Below are positions 7,889-15,277 of a stretch of DNA of 27,583 nt, piece by piece. The DNA lies in assembly GCA_037143735.1 (NCBI GenBank), contig JBAWYD010000018.1:1-27583 (forward strand), given 5' to 3'. The notes below the pieces were generated by a model that was not told the origin of the DNA, made no database searches, and saw only the letters and a list, made by a program, of their open reading frames with translations. This stretch comes from JAPLJQ01 sp037143735 (GTDB lineage: Bacteria; Desulfobacterota; Syntrophia; Syntrophales; UBA2185). The position numbers were made by a program, and so were the translations under genes. How positions within the stretch are numbered: position 1 is the first letter of the stretch; each line of letters starts with the position of its first letter.

Positions 7889-8539
7889 ATGAAACCCTAC
7901 CGGGAGCAGAATTATTACGAATTGCTGGAGGTCTCTCCCAACGCATCGCCGTTGGAAATCCGCCGCGCTTACAAAACAATCTTTGATCTTTATCAGGACG
8001 AATCCATTGCCAGCTATTCCTTCTTCTCACAAGAGGAAAGAAACGAGATTCTGTCCCTTCTGGAGGAGGCGTACCTGACGGTCATCAATCCCGAACTCAG
8101 GGAGGCGTATGATCGCAAGCTGATCGAACTCGGTTTAGTGGAAGAAGGAAAGCAATACTGCGACAAAACGAAAGAACCGGTTCCCATATATGATTTCAAA
8201 AAAACCCAATTATATATACTGGGATCCACCAAACGGACGGAGGACCTTAGAAGCTGCGCATCAGAAAAACCAGTGATTCAAAAAATCCTGGCTCAGGAAA
8301 CCCTCGCGGGAACGGATTTGAAACGGATAAGAACGGAGCTGGAAATTACCTTGGAAGAAATTGCCGCAAAGACAAACGTGAGAATGGCGATGCTTAGGGC
8401 CATTGAAGAAGAGGCGCATGAATTTTTTCTGCCCATGGTCTATATGAAGGGTATTCTGAAATCGTATGCGCGGTATCTCCAGGTTGACGAAAACATCATC
8501 GTAAATGGATTTATCAAACACATCGCGGAAGGAAAGTAA
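7889..8539 (+). CDS. Degenerate J-domain plus RodZ-type HTH protein
   Basis: The 216-residue product starts 15 bases after the ATPase gene. Residues 8-80 look like a J domain (NYYELLEVSPNAS, then paired helices ending REAYDRKL), but the HPD loop that stimulates DnaK is replaced by QDE (36-38). Residues about 142-205 form a Cro/C1-type helix-turn-helix of the RodZ kind, including TLEEIAAKT, YMKGILKSYARYL and a trailing Asp. Between them is a linker without obvious motifs. In RodZ this HTH binds MreB rather than DNA. There is no membrane segment. A scaffold linking the MinD-like ATPase to the following SPOR protein is inferred, not shown. Confidence 0.85.
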   Translation: MKPYREQNYYELLEVSPNASPLEIRRAYKTIFDLYQDESIASYSFFSQEERNEILSLLEEAYLTVINPELREAYDRKLIELGLVEEGKQYCDKTKEPVPIYDFKKTQLYILGSTKRTEDLRSCASEKPVIQKILAQETLAGTDLKRIRTELEITLEEIAAKTNVRMAMLRAIEEEAHEFFLPMVYMKGILKSYARYLQVDENIIVNGFIKHIAEGK

Positions 8540-8541
8540 CG

Positions 8542-9357
8542 TTGTCCGAAACAGCTGCCGAAAAAAGTCAGGCTACGGGAAATGAAGAAACCGGAGATGC
8601 TGACCTCGAACAGGAGTTGGACACCCTCTACCGGAAGGTCGCAAGTCCCGACCAGGGGGGAGATATTTCTTATCCTGAAGAGCCGGTGAAAACAGAAACG
8701 AAGGCGCCTGATGAAGGGAAAGTATCCGATACAACGGGAAAACGGTACCTGCGAGGAAAAGAAAGGCACTTCGGGCCTTTCTTCAAAATTCTCTCAGGAT
8801 TGATTTTCTCCGTCATTGTCCTTGTCCTGATCGCCACATTTCTCTGGCCCACGATGTACCATTACGATGCCTTCAATTTCGACGGGAAAGTCTATCCCCT
8901 CAGGATTAACAGATTTACGGGAGAGACAGCCTATTGTGACGGAACCGGATGGATGCAGCCTCCCTTTTCCGCTGTGCTCAAGGAACCTGTACCCATAAAT
9001 CGCGAGGATCGATCGGCCACAGTAACGCCTCCCGAGATGACTAAAATAAATGTCGAAAGGGGGGATTCACCGGTTGCGGCTGCGCCGTCAAAAACCAAAA
9101 GTGAAACCAGATACGCAATTCAAATAAAGGCTTTCCCCGAAAAAGAAAAAACTGACGCCCTAACATTTGCGGGAGCCGTGAAAAAGAAACGGCCTGATGT
9201 TCAGATGGAAACAGTCAATATCCGGGAACGCGGTGTCTGGCACAGAATATTGCTGGGTAATTTTTCGAGTCAGGAAGATGCTTCCAAATATATGAGGAAA
9301 ACAAAAATACCCGAGACCTATCCCGGCAGTTTTATCCAAATGAAATCCGGAGGATAA
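8542..9357 (+). CDS. Single-pass membrane protein with C-terminal SPOR domain
   Basis: The 271-residue product starts at TTG 8542, two bases after the preceding stop, with GGAAGGAAAG overlapping that stop as ribosome binding site. Residues 1-75 are acidic and cytoplasmic, and 79-103 form one transmembrane helix. A segment with VYPLRINRFTGET and a nearby GW follows, then a low-complexity linker. Residues about 190-268 form a SPOR domain (YAIQIKAFPEKEKTDALTF ... WHRILLGNFSSQEDA). SPOR domains bind denuded peptidoglycan glycan strands at division septa. The topology (cytoplasmic tail, periplasmic SPOR) fits FtsN/DamX-like proteins. The last gene of the minD-like trio. Confidence 0.85.
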   Translation: MSETAAEKSQATGNEETGDADLEQELDTLYRKVASPDQGGDISYPEEPVKTETKAPDEGKVSDTTGKRYLRGKERHFGPFFKILSGLIFSVIVLVLIATFLWPTMYHYDAFNFDGKVYPLRINRFTGETAYCDGTGWMQPPFSAVLKEPVPINREDRSATVTPPEMTKINVERGDSPVAAAPSKTKSETRYAIQIKAFPEKEKTDALTFAGAVKKKRPDVQMETVNIRERGVWHRILLGNFSSQEDASKYMRKTKIPETYPGSFIQMKSGG

Positions 9358-9374
9358 TTTTTAACGGCAATACG

Positions 9375-9413
9375 GGAAAAAGGAGGGATATCCGGGTTAT
9401 CGAATATCCCCTC
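9375..9413 (-). terminator. Rho-independent terminator of the paaK operon
   Basis: On the minus strand the stem pairs 9413-9404 (GAGGGGATAT) with 9391-9383 (ATATCCCTC), with one bulged base and a 12-base loop. CTTTTT follows directly. The stem overlaps the stop codon of the preceding gene. Confidence 0.75.
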
Positions 9414-9843
9414 AAAAGGCGCCGAGCTGGCATGGTTTGACTTTTATCTTCAGTGCTTCACAGGCCGATGACACCGTCATTTTAGGTATGCCGTATCTTT
9501 CAGCGATCTCCCAGGATGCCGCACAGGGAAGACGTCCATTCACCAGAGCATCCCTGACGGCTTTCTCCAACTCGGAGGAAACGGTTTTCGCAGGTTCGAT
9601 CCCCGTCTTTTTATCGCCATACCCGAAAAGCCCGATCTGGCATTTCGTGATGCGGATCTCCAGGAGATCTATGGCTACACCGACATCTCCCATGTGTATG
9701 TGTAATTCACCGGCAATACGGCTCGCCTCTGCACAGGTTATCTCCCCGCCGACCGTTTTACTTTCAACCGCCCGAGCAACCTCCTTATTCAACCTGCTGT
9801 CGGAGTGCTTCGCGCTGTAATTTCCCGCATCCTTGTGAGCCAT
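9412..9843 (-). CDS. Tandem-duplicated small protein with CQLG-type motifs, function unknown
   Basis: ATG 9843 is chosen because GAGGAGG lies six bases upstream. An upstream in-frame TTG at 9858 falls at the edge of that ribosome binding site. The 143-residue product holds two copies of one unit. The first has CAEASRIAGELHIHMGDV and ends ITKCQIGLFGYG. The second has CAASWEIAERYGIPKMTV and ends VKPCQLGAF. Each resembles a small helix-turn-helix with a Cys before the IA-x-x-x-I/Y helix and a second Cys near the end. I recognise the shape but no assigned function. DNA binding and metal binding through the paired Cys are both possible. It is the last gene of the paaK-ACT operon. Confidence 0.75.
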   Translation of the reverse strand: MAHKDAGNYSAKHSDSRLNKEVARAVESKTVGGEITCAEASRIAGELHIHMGDVGVAIDLLEIRITKCQIGLFGYGDKKTGIEPAKTVSSELEKAVRDALVNGRLPCAASWEIAERYGIPKMTVSSACEALKIKVKPCQLGAF

Positions 9844-9862
9844 TTGTTCCCTCCTCAATCCT

Positions 9863-10318
9863 CTAATATTTCATATAATGAAAAGGCTCGACGGCAGCCA
9901 GGGCGTCTGCATCGAGGGTCTTAAACCCGGCGTTTTCGATGATTTCCCGGGCTTTTTCGATCTGATCCACATCCACGACAAACACCGCTTTCTCGCGGCT
10001 CTCAAGAACGAATCCATAGGCGTTATTGATATTGACATCTTCCCTGGCAAGCATTTGCATCAGCTTGTCCAGCCCACCCGGTTTATCCTCAATGAGAATG
10101 GCCAGAACTTCCCGCAGATTTGCCGTCATGCCCGCCCCGGAGAGGGCGGCTTGCGCCCGCTTCGGATCGTCCACGATAAGATTGATAACCCCGAATGTAT
10201 CGGATGTGGCTATGGTCGTCGCCCTGATGTTGATCTTTTCCCTTGCGAGAATCCCGGTAACCGCTGCCAGCCTGCCGGGCTTGTTTTCCGCGAAAACTGA
10301 TAATTGATAAGCAATCAT
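9863..10318 (-). CDS. Tandem ACT-domain protein
   Basis: The 151-residue product consists of two ACT domains, about 1-70 and 72-145. Each has the beta-strand-loop pattern NKPGRLAAVTGILAREKINI or DKPGGLDKLMQMLAREDVNI. ACT domains bind small ligands, usually amino acids, at dimer interfaces and regulate partner proteins. No catalytic domain is present. The gene starts five bases after the paaK stop, and its ribosome binding site lies in the end of paaK. Stand-alone double-ACT proteins next to PaaK-type ligases are common in anaerobes and are presumed to sense an aromatic acid or amino acid. That role is inference. Confidence 0.88.
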   Translation of the reverse strand: MIAYQLSVFAENKPGRLAAVTGILAREKINIRATTIATSDTFGVINLIVDDPKRAQAALSGAGMTANLREVLAILIEDKPGGLDKLMQMLAREDVNINNAYGFVLESREKAVFVVDVDQIEKAREIIENAGFKTLDADALAAVEPFHYMKY

Positions 10319-10323
10319 GGCTG

Positions 10324-11622
10324 TTATTCCTTTCTGTTGTCTATGACCCTGACCGCTTTTCCCTCACTTTTGGGCAGGCTTCCCGGTTCCACAAGACTGA
10401 CCTTCGGGGTGATCAGGATATCGGATTTCAGTTCTTCCACAATTCTGTGTCTCAGCCCTTCGAGCTGCTTCAAATCACCGGCAAAGAATTCCTTCTGTAC
10501 CTCCACCTTGACGGTCAAATAATCATTATACCCTTCCCTTTCCAGAATGATCTGAAAATTGGTCCCCACACCGGGTATGCCCATTAGTTTTTTTTCGATC
10601 TGGATAGGAAAGATATTGACTCCCTTGAGGATCATCATGTCATCCGTTCTACCCTTGATTCTCTCGATTCTGCGGTGCGTTCGACCGCATTCACAGGGTC
10701 CGGGAAGAATGCGTGTCAGGTCCTTGGTGCGGTATCTGATGATGGGCATCCCTTCTCTCGCCAGCGTGGTTAAAACGAGTTCCCCTTCCTCGCCGTCAGG
10801 AAGCCTTTTGAGTGTTTTCGGGTTGATGATTTCGACTAAAAACTGGTCTTCCCAGATATGCATGCCATTCTGATATGTACATTCGAAGGATACGCCGGGT
10901 CCGTTCATTTCTGAAAGACCATAAGAATTAAACCCCTTGAATCCGTATATGTCTTCAATTTTTCCTCTCATTTTTTCCGAATGCGGTTCCGCTCCAAGGA
11001 AAGCTATCCTGAGTTTTGTATCTTTACGGGGATCAACCGCCATTTCTTCAAAAACCGTCGACAGATGAAGGGCATAACTGGGAATAATATGGATGACCGT
11101 TGTTTCAAAGTCGAGCATCAGTTGTATCTGTCTTTTACTGTTGCCCGCACCGGCCGGTATGACAAGGGCGCCTACCTTTTCAGCTGCATAATGGAAACCA
11201 AGCCCCCCCGTGAAGAGACCGTAACTCATCATATTCTGAAAAACGTCTCCCTTTCTCATGCCCGCCATGTACATGGACCGCGCCACAAGATTCGTCCACT
11301 TCTCTATATCTCCGGCTGTATGAAAAATCACGGTGGCCCTTCCCGTCGTTCCAGAAGATGAATGCATCCTGATCAACTCATCCTTCGACACAGCCACAAA
11401 GCCGTACGGCCAATGTTCCCGCAGATCCTCCTTTGTTGTAAACGGGATCTCCTGGATCATATCGAGCCCGGTCACCCGATCGGCATTCAGTCCGATTTTC
11501 TGAAACAATTTCTCATAATAGACGGACCGCTTCGCCTTTTTCAGGGTTTCCTTAAGCTTCTCAAGCTGGATGGCTGCGAGCTTTTCGCGACCCATCGTCT
11601 CAATATCTTTTTCCCAGTACAT
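10324..11622 (-). CDS. paaK: Phenylacetate-CoA ligase family, AMP-forming
   Basis: The 432-residue product has the usual PaaK length. It shows the AMP-binding P-loop SSSGTTG (88-94), the A5-like YGLSEMNGPG, the YRTKDL hinge region, a CxCGRTHRRI block, and the C-terminal GRTDDMMILKGVNIFP lid motif. Enzymes of this family activate phenylacetate or other aromatic acids to CoA thioesters through an acyl adenylate. In anaerobes some paralogues serve indole acetate or unknown acids, so the substrate is open. GGAGG six bases before the ATG supports the start. It leads an operon with the ACT protein and the CQLG protein. No other phenylacetate genes are nearby. Confidence 0.9.
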   Translation of the reverse strand: MYWEKDIETMGREKLAAIQLEKLKETLKKAKRSVYYEKLFQKIGLNADRVTGLDMIQEIPFTTKEDLREHWPYGFVAVSKDELIRMHSSSGTTGRATVIFHTAGDIEKWTNLVARSMYMAGMRKGDVFQNMMSYGLFTGGLGFHYAAEKVGALVIPAGAGNSKRQIQLMLDFETTVIHIIPSYALHLSTVFEEMAVDPRKDTKLRIAFLGAEPHSEKMRGKIEDIYGFKGFNSYGLSEMNGPGVSFECTYQNGMHIWEDQFLVEIINPKTLKRLPDGEEGELVLTTLAREGMPIIRYRTKDLTRILPGPCECGRTHRRIERIKGRTDDMMILKGVNIFPIQIEKKLMGIPGVGTNFQIILEREGYNDYLTVKVEVQKEFFAGDLKQLEGLRHRIVEELKSDILITPKVSLVEPGSLPKSEGKAVRVIDNRKE

Positions 11623-11709
11623 TCCACGCCTCCGGTTTCATTTACGAAGGTATTTCCTATAACTCCGCCAATATTTTATCAAGACAAATCTACACATTCC
11701 TTTTTCGGA

Positions 11710-11754
11710 TTACCACAAAAAAATCTTGCTTTCATAACGGTGGTAAAGTAGAAA
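11710..11754 (+). promoter_or_regulatory. Possible mobA-operon promoter with inverted repeat
   Basis: TTGCTT (11726-11731), 17 bases and TAGAAA (11749-11754) form a weak promoter match. TTACCAC (11710-11716) and GTGGTAA (11740-11746) form a perfect 7-bp inverted repeat that brackets the -35 box, as operator half-sites might. Confidence 0.3.
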
Positions 11755-11811
11755 TTTCCCTGACGCCTGCAACCGGGGAAAGTATTTCAACCACACAGGA
11801 GGATATTAAAC

Positions 11812-11859
11812 GTGGATATAATCAAGAGTTATCTATATCCGAGTGTGAAACGTCCATGA
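11812..11859 (+). CDS. 15-codon leader ORF translationally coupled to mobA
   Basis: GTG 11812 follows a strong AGGAGG nine bases upstream. The frame encodes MDIIKSYLYPSVKRP and its TGA overlaps the mobA ATG in an ATGA junction. mobA itself has no clear ribosome binding site, so its translation may depend on this ORF. It is either a regulatory leader peptide or simply a ribosome-delivery ORF. Too short for homology recognition. Confidence 0.5.
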   Translation: MDIIKSYLYPSVKRP

Positions 11860-12428
11860 CCGGCATTATTCTATCCGGCGGTAAAAGCACCCGAATGGGC
11901 ACAAATAAAGCCCTTCTGCAGGTTGGAGGGGAGCGGCTGATCGACAGGATCATCGGGACGTTCAGAGAAATTTTCCGGGAGACGATCCTTGTCACCAACA
12001 GCCCTCTTGACTACCTCGATCAGGATTGCACCATCGCCACTGACATCATAAAAGGCAAGGGAGCTCTGGGAGGGATCTACACCGGTCTTTTCTATGCCTC
12101 CTGTGATCATGCTTTCGTAACAGCCTGCGACATGCCTTTCCTGAATAAATCTTTCATAGAATACATGATCGAAAATTGCGAGAGCTATGATATCGTCGTT
12201 CCTGAGCCTGCCGACGGCCCGCAGCCCCTCCATGCCATCTACTCGAAGCGCTGTCTTCCCGCCATTAAAAGATTAATCGATCAAGATCAGTTGAAGATCA
12301 CCGGCTTCTACAAGGGATTAAAAACACGGATGATCCCTGATCATGTTATCAACCGGTTCGATTCCGGAGGAAAGATGTTCTTTAACGTAAACTCCCAAAA
12401 GGATTTAAAACAGATTTTATCATTCTGA
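11856..12428 (+). CDS. mobA: Molybdenum cofactor guanylyltransferase
   Basis: The 190-residue product has the nucleotidyltransferase signature SGGKSTRMGTNK (7-18) and the metal-binding ACDMPF block, as in MobA. The enzyme joins GMP to molybdopterin to give the MGD cofactor used by formate dehydrogenases and other DMSO-reductase-family enzymes. The length matches the family. The start overlaps the stop of the 15-codon leader ORF. It stands 21 bases before fixC on the same strand without any terminator, so it may share a transcript with the ETF genes. No other moa/moe genes are in the window. Confidence 0.88.
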   Translation: MTGIILSGGKSTRMGTNKALLQVGGERLIDRIIGTFREIFRETILVTNSPLDYLDQDCTIATDIIKGKGALGGIYTGLFYASCDHAFVTACDMPFLNKSFIEYMIENCESYDIVVPEPADGPQPLHAIYSKRCLPAIKRLIDQDQLKITGFYKGLKTRMIPDHVINRFDSGGKMFFNVNSQKDLKQILSF

Positions 12429-12449
12429 AATTGGAAAAACATCCGGAAC

Positions 12450-13736
12450 ATGGATAAGTTCGACGTGATCATCGCAGGAGCCGGGCTCGCCGGTCTGGGT
12501 GCGGCCTACACGCTGGCAGGCAAGGGCCTTGCAGTACTGGTCTTGGAACGGGGCGACTATCCCGGCGCCAAGAACGTGACTGGCGGCCGCCTTTATCTGA
12601 ACCCGGTGCGTCGGCTCTTTCCCGGCCTGTTTGAGGAAGCTCCCCTGGAACGCTTCATCACCCACGAAGGCGTCTCCCTCCTGGCGAAAGACCGTTCCGT
12701 GAACATCGTCTATTCCGGAAATGAGCTGCGGGAGCAGCCCCACCAGAGTTACAGCATTTTGCGTGCTAAATTTGACCGGTGGCTCGCGGAGAAGGTCGAA
12801 GAAAAAGGAGGCATGATCATCTCCAAGACCAGGATCGACGATGTCATTAAGGAGAGCGGCCGCATCACGGGAGTCGTCGCAGGGGGGGACGAACTGCGGG
12901 CCGACGTGGTCATCGCCTGTGACGGCGTATTATCGATTCTGTCGGAAAAAGCCGGTCTCCGCACCCCCGGAGCCCCTCATGACAATGCCCTGGGCATCAA
13001 GGAAGTGATCGCCCTCGATTCCGGTTTGATCAATGACCGCTTCAACCTGGAAGGAAATGAAGGAGCGGCGCGCCTCTTCGTGGGGGAAGTCACCCGGGGA
13101 AAATTCGGGGGCGGGTTTCTTTATACCAACAAAGAGAGCGTCAGCCTGGGTATCGTTGTCGGCATTGAGGATGCCGCAGCGGACGGACATGCCATTGACG
13201 TGCCCGCACTCCTTGATGAATTCAAAGGGCGGCCCGAAATCGCTCCGCTTATCAGGGGGGGAAACACGGTTGAGTACTCCGCCCACGTCATTCCGGAAGG
13301 CGGGCTCAAGGCGATGGGAAACCTTTACGGAAACGGCATTCTGGCAGCGGGGGACGCCGCCGGACTTGCATTGAACATCGGTTTTACCGTCCGGGGCATG
13401 GAATACGCCCTGGCGTCGGGATACTTTGCCGCCCAGGCTGTCCTCAACGCGAGAGAGGCAGGGAAATTCGACGCCGAAACCCTGAGTGTGTACAGGAAGC
13501 TTCTGGAGAAAAGCTTCGTTCTTCAGGATTTCAGGAATTTCCGCGAAACGCCTGCCGTTATCGGCAACCCGAGATTTTTCAACCGTTATCCGGAACTGAC
13601 GGGAAACATCATGAAAGACCTCTACGCTGTTTCAGACGGTCCGAAGCAGAGGCTTTACCAAACCATCAGGAAGCACCTGCCCCTGGGTGAGGTGTGGGCC
13701 CTGTTCAAGGATCTCAAAGAGGTGATGAAGATATGA
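12450..13736 (+). CDS. fixC: FixC-type electron-transfer-flavoprotein dehydrogenase
   Basis: The 428-residue flavoprotein starts with the FAD dinucleotide fold IIAGAGLAGLGAAY (7-20, GxGxxG at 10-15), then E33 and the PGAKNVTGGRLY block typical of FixC/ETF-QO. The later GILAAGDAAGLALN motif is the second FAD contact. The protein is shorter than eukaryotic ETF-QO because the iron-sulfur part is a separate gene, fixX, immediately downstream. It takes electrons from ETF (the etfB and etfA products below) and passes them to the quinone pool or another acceptor. Codon use in this block looks more GC-rich than in the flanking genes. Confidence 0.92.
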   Translation: MDKFDVIIAGAGLAGLGAAYTLAGKGLAVLVLERGDYPGAKNVTGGRLYLNPVRRLFPGLFEEAPLERFITHEGVSLLAKDRSVNIVYSGNELREQPHQSYSILRAKFDRWLAEKVEEKGGMIISKTRIDDVIKESGRITGVVAGGDELRADVVIACDGVLSILSEKAGLRTPGAPHDNALGIKEVIALDSGLINDRFNLEGNEGAARLFVGEVTRGKFGGGFLYTNKESVSLGIVVGIEDAAADGHAIDVPALLDEFKGRPEIAPLIRGGNTVEYSAHVIPEGGLKAMGNLYGNGILAAGDAAGLALNIGFTVRGMEYALASGYFAAQAVLNAREAGKFDAETLSVYRKLLEKSFVLQDFRNFRETPAVIGNPRFFNRYPELTGNIMKDLYAVSDGPKQRLYQTIRKHLPLGEVWALFKDLKEVMKI

Positions 13737-14017
13737 GCGACTCTATGGATCTGAAGGCAAAACTCGGTCTCGACGTCTTCAAACCCGTCGGCGATCCCCA
13801 CATCAGGATCAGACCCGGCATGGAAAAGGACCCCCGCCTGAAACGGGCCGTAAGCGTCTGCCCGGCCGGACTTTACAGCGAAAATGAACGGGGAGAGATT
13901 GTCCTCGATACCGACGGCTGCCTGGAGTGCGGCACATGCCGCCTTGCCTGCGGCGTCGAGGTTCTGGACTGGAACTACCCCGAAGGGGGGACAGGCGTCC
14001 AGTTCCGTTTCGGTTAG
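13733..14017 (+). CDS. fixX: FixX-type ferredoxin-like protein
   Basis: ATG 13733 overlaps the fixC TGA in an ATGA junction and has GAGG upstream, so it is chosen over an upstream in-frame ATG at 13694 that lies inside fixC. The 94-residue product has Cys43 in SVCPAGLYS and Cys63, 66, 69 and 73 in GCLECGTCRLACG, the iron-sulfur ligands of FixX and of the ETF-QO C-terminus. It is the electron-carrying partner of FixC. The length is usual for the family. Confidence 0.93.
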   Translation: MSDSMDLKAKLGLDVFKPVGDPHIRIRPGMEKDPRLKRAVSVCPAGLYSENERGEIVLDTDGCLECGTCRLACGVEVLDWNYPEGGTGVQFRFG

Positions 14018-14071
14018 ATTATGGATAGAATCAATTCGGCTTTTTTAAAATAAGATCACAGGAGGGAGACC

Positions 14072-15211
14072 ATGGACTTCAAATTGACGGAAGAACAGGA
14101 ACTGATTCGTAAGAATGTCAGGGAATTTTGCGAAAAGTACGTGGAACCCATCGCCGCGGAAATCGATGAGAACAGCCGTCATCCCGCCGAGCTGTTTCAA
14201 AAACTCTCCGAAGGTGGCTGGATGGGCATTCCCATTCCAACGGAGTACGGCGGAGCCGGCGCGGATTATTTGACCCACATCATCGCCGTGGAAGAGCTTT
14301 CCCGGTCCTGCTCCTCCACGGGATTCACCGTGTCGATCCACGTGGGAATCTGCTGCACGCTGATCCTTCTTTTCGGGACGGAAGAGCAGAAAAGGAAATA
14401 TCTGACCCCCATGGCCGAAGGAAAACACCTCGGGGCCTTTGTGCTTACCGAACCGGGAGCGGGCACCGATGTGCTGGCCGCCACCACTACCGCCGTTCTC
14501 GACGGCAACGATTACGTCATCAACGGAACCAAGGTTTTTACCTCAAACGGCCCCATAGGCGATACGTACCTCGTCTTCGCCTGGACAGATAAAACAGCGG
14601 GCCGGAAGGGCATGAGCGCCTTCATCGTACCAAAGGGAACCCCCGGCATGAAAGCGGGAGAACACTTAAGAAAGATGGGGCTGCGTTCTTCCCAGACGTC
14701 CGAGATGATTTTCAAGGATTGCCGTGTGCCGAAAGAAAACCTGCTCGGCAAAGAAGGGATGGGCCTCCAGATGGCCATGAGCGGCTTCGACAGCGGCCGG
14801 ATTGGTATCGCCGCCCAGTGCATCGGCATCCTGCAGGCCGCCCTGGATGAATCTATCCGGCATTCCAAGGAGCGGGTTCAGTTCGGCACTCCTATCTCCC
14901 GTAACCAAGCCATTGCCTGGATGATTGCGGACATGGCAACGGATCTTTCCGCGTCCCGATTTCTCACCTATTACGCAGCCTGGCTCAAGGACCAGAAGCA
15001 ACCCTTCCGCAAGGAAGCCGCCATGGCCAAGCTCTTCGCATCGGAGGCGGTTATGAAACACACCACCAAGGCGGTCCAGATTTACGGCGGCTACGGTTAC
15101 TGCAAAGGCACCAAAGTGGAGAGGCTGTTTCGTGATGCCAAGTTCACCGAGATTGGCGAGGGCACGTCGGAAGCCCAGCGGATGGTCATCTCCGCAAATG
15201 TGCTCCGCTGA
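14072..15211 (+). CDS. Acyl-CoA dehydrogenase
   Basis: The 379-residue product has family length with a good ribosome binding site (GGAGG before ATG 14072). It shows the N-terminal helical domain, the FAD-contacting FVLTEPGAGTD block, and the C-terminal IYGGYGYCKGTKVERLFRDA and IGEGTSEAQR motifs. Glu363 in GEGT is at the position of the catalytic base of short/medium-chain and butyryl-CoA dehydrogenases. It forms the enoyl-CoA and hands electrons to ETF. Its place between fixX and etfB indicates that it is the dedicated donor for this ETF pair. The chain length or aromatic nature of its substrate cannot be told. Confidence 0.95.
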   Translation: MDFKLTEEQELIRKNVREFCEKYVEPIAAEIDENSRHPAELFQKLSEGGWMGIPIPTEYGGAGADYLTHIIAVEELSRSCSSTGFTVSIHVGICCTLILLFGTEEQKRKYLTPMAEGKHLGAFVLTEPGAGTDVLAATTTAVLDGNDYVINGTKVFTSNGPIGDTYLVFAWTDKTAGRKGMSAFIVPKGTPGMKAGEHLRKMGLRSSQTSEMIFKDCRVPKENLLGKEGMGLQMAMSGFDSGRIGIAAQCIGILQAALDESIRHSKERVQFGTPISRNQAIAWMIADMATDLSASRFLTYYAAWLKDQKQPFRKEAAMAKLFASEAVMKHTTKAVQIYGGYGYCKGTKVERLFRDAKFTEIGEGTSEAQRMVISANVLR

Positions 15212-15219
15212 AACAAACA

Positions 15220-15259
15220 GGATCAGGTCTTGAACTTGAGCAAAGTCAAGACCTGATCC
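15220..15259. repeat. REP-like perfect palindrome in the acd-etfB spacer
   Basis: GGATCAGGTCTTGA (15220-15233) and its exact reverse complement (15246-15259) flank a 12-base loop. The 14-bp stem has no U tract after it. The AGGTCTTGA / TCAAGACCT arms resemble dispersed REP-type palindromes I recall from many environmental genomes. No second copy is in the window. It may act as an RNA-stabilising or attenuating hairpin between acd and etfB. Confidence 0.6.
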
Positions 15260-15277
15260 CCTGATAGAGGTGTATTT

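Noticed and set aside
9841..9858. TTG 9858 as start of the duplicated CQLG protein
   Set aside because: The extra codons encode the ribosome binding site GAGGAGG of ATG 9843, so they are untranslated leader.
13694..13732. Upstream ATG for fixX
   Set aside because: It lies within fixC. ATG 13733 has the ATGA overlap and a ribosome binding site, and the family N-terminus begins there.
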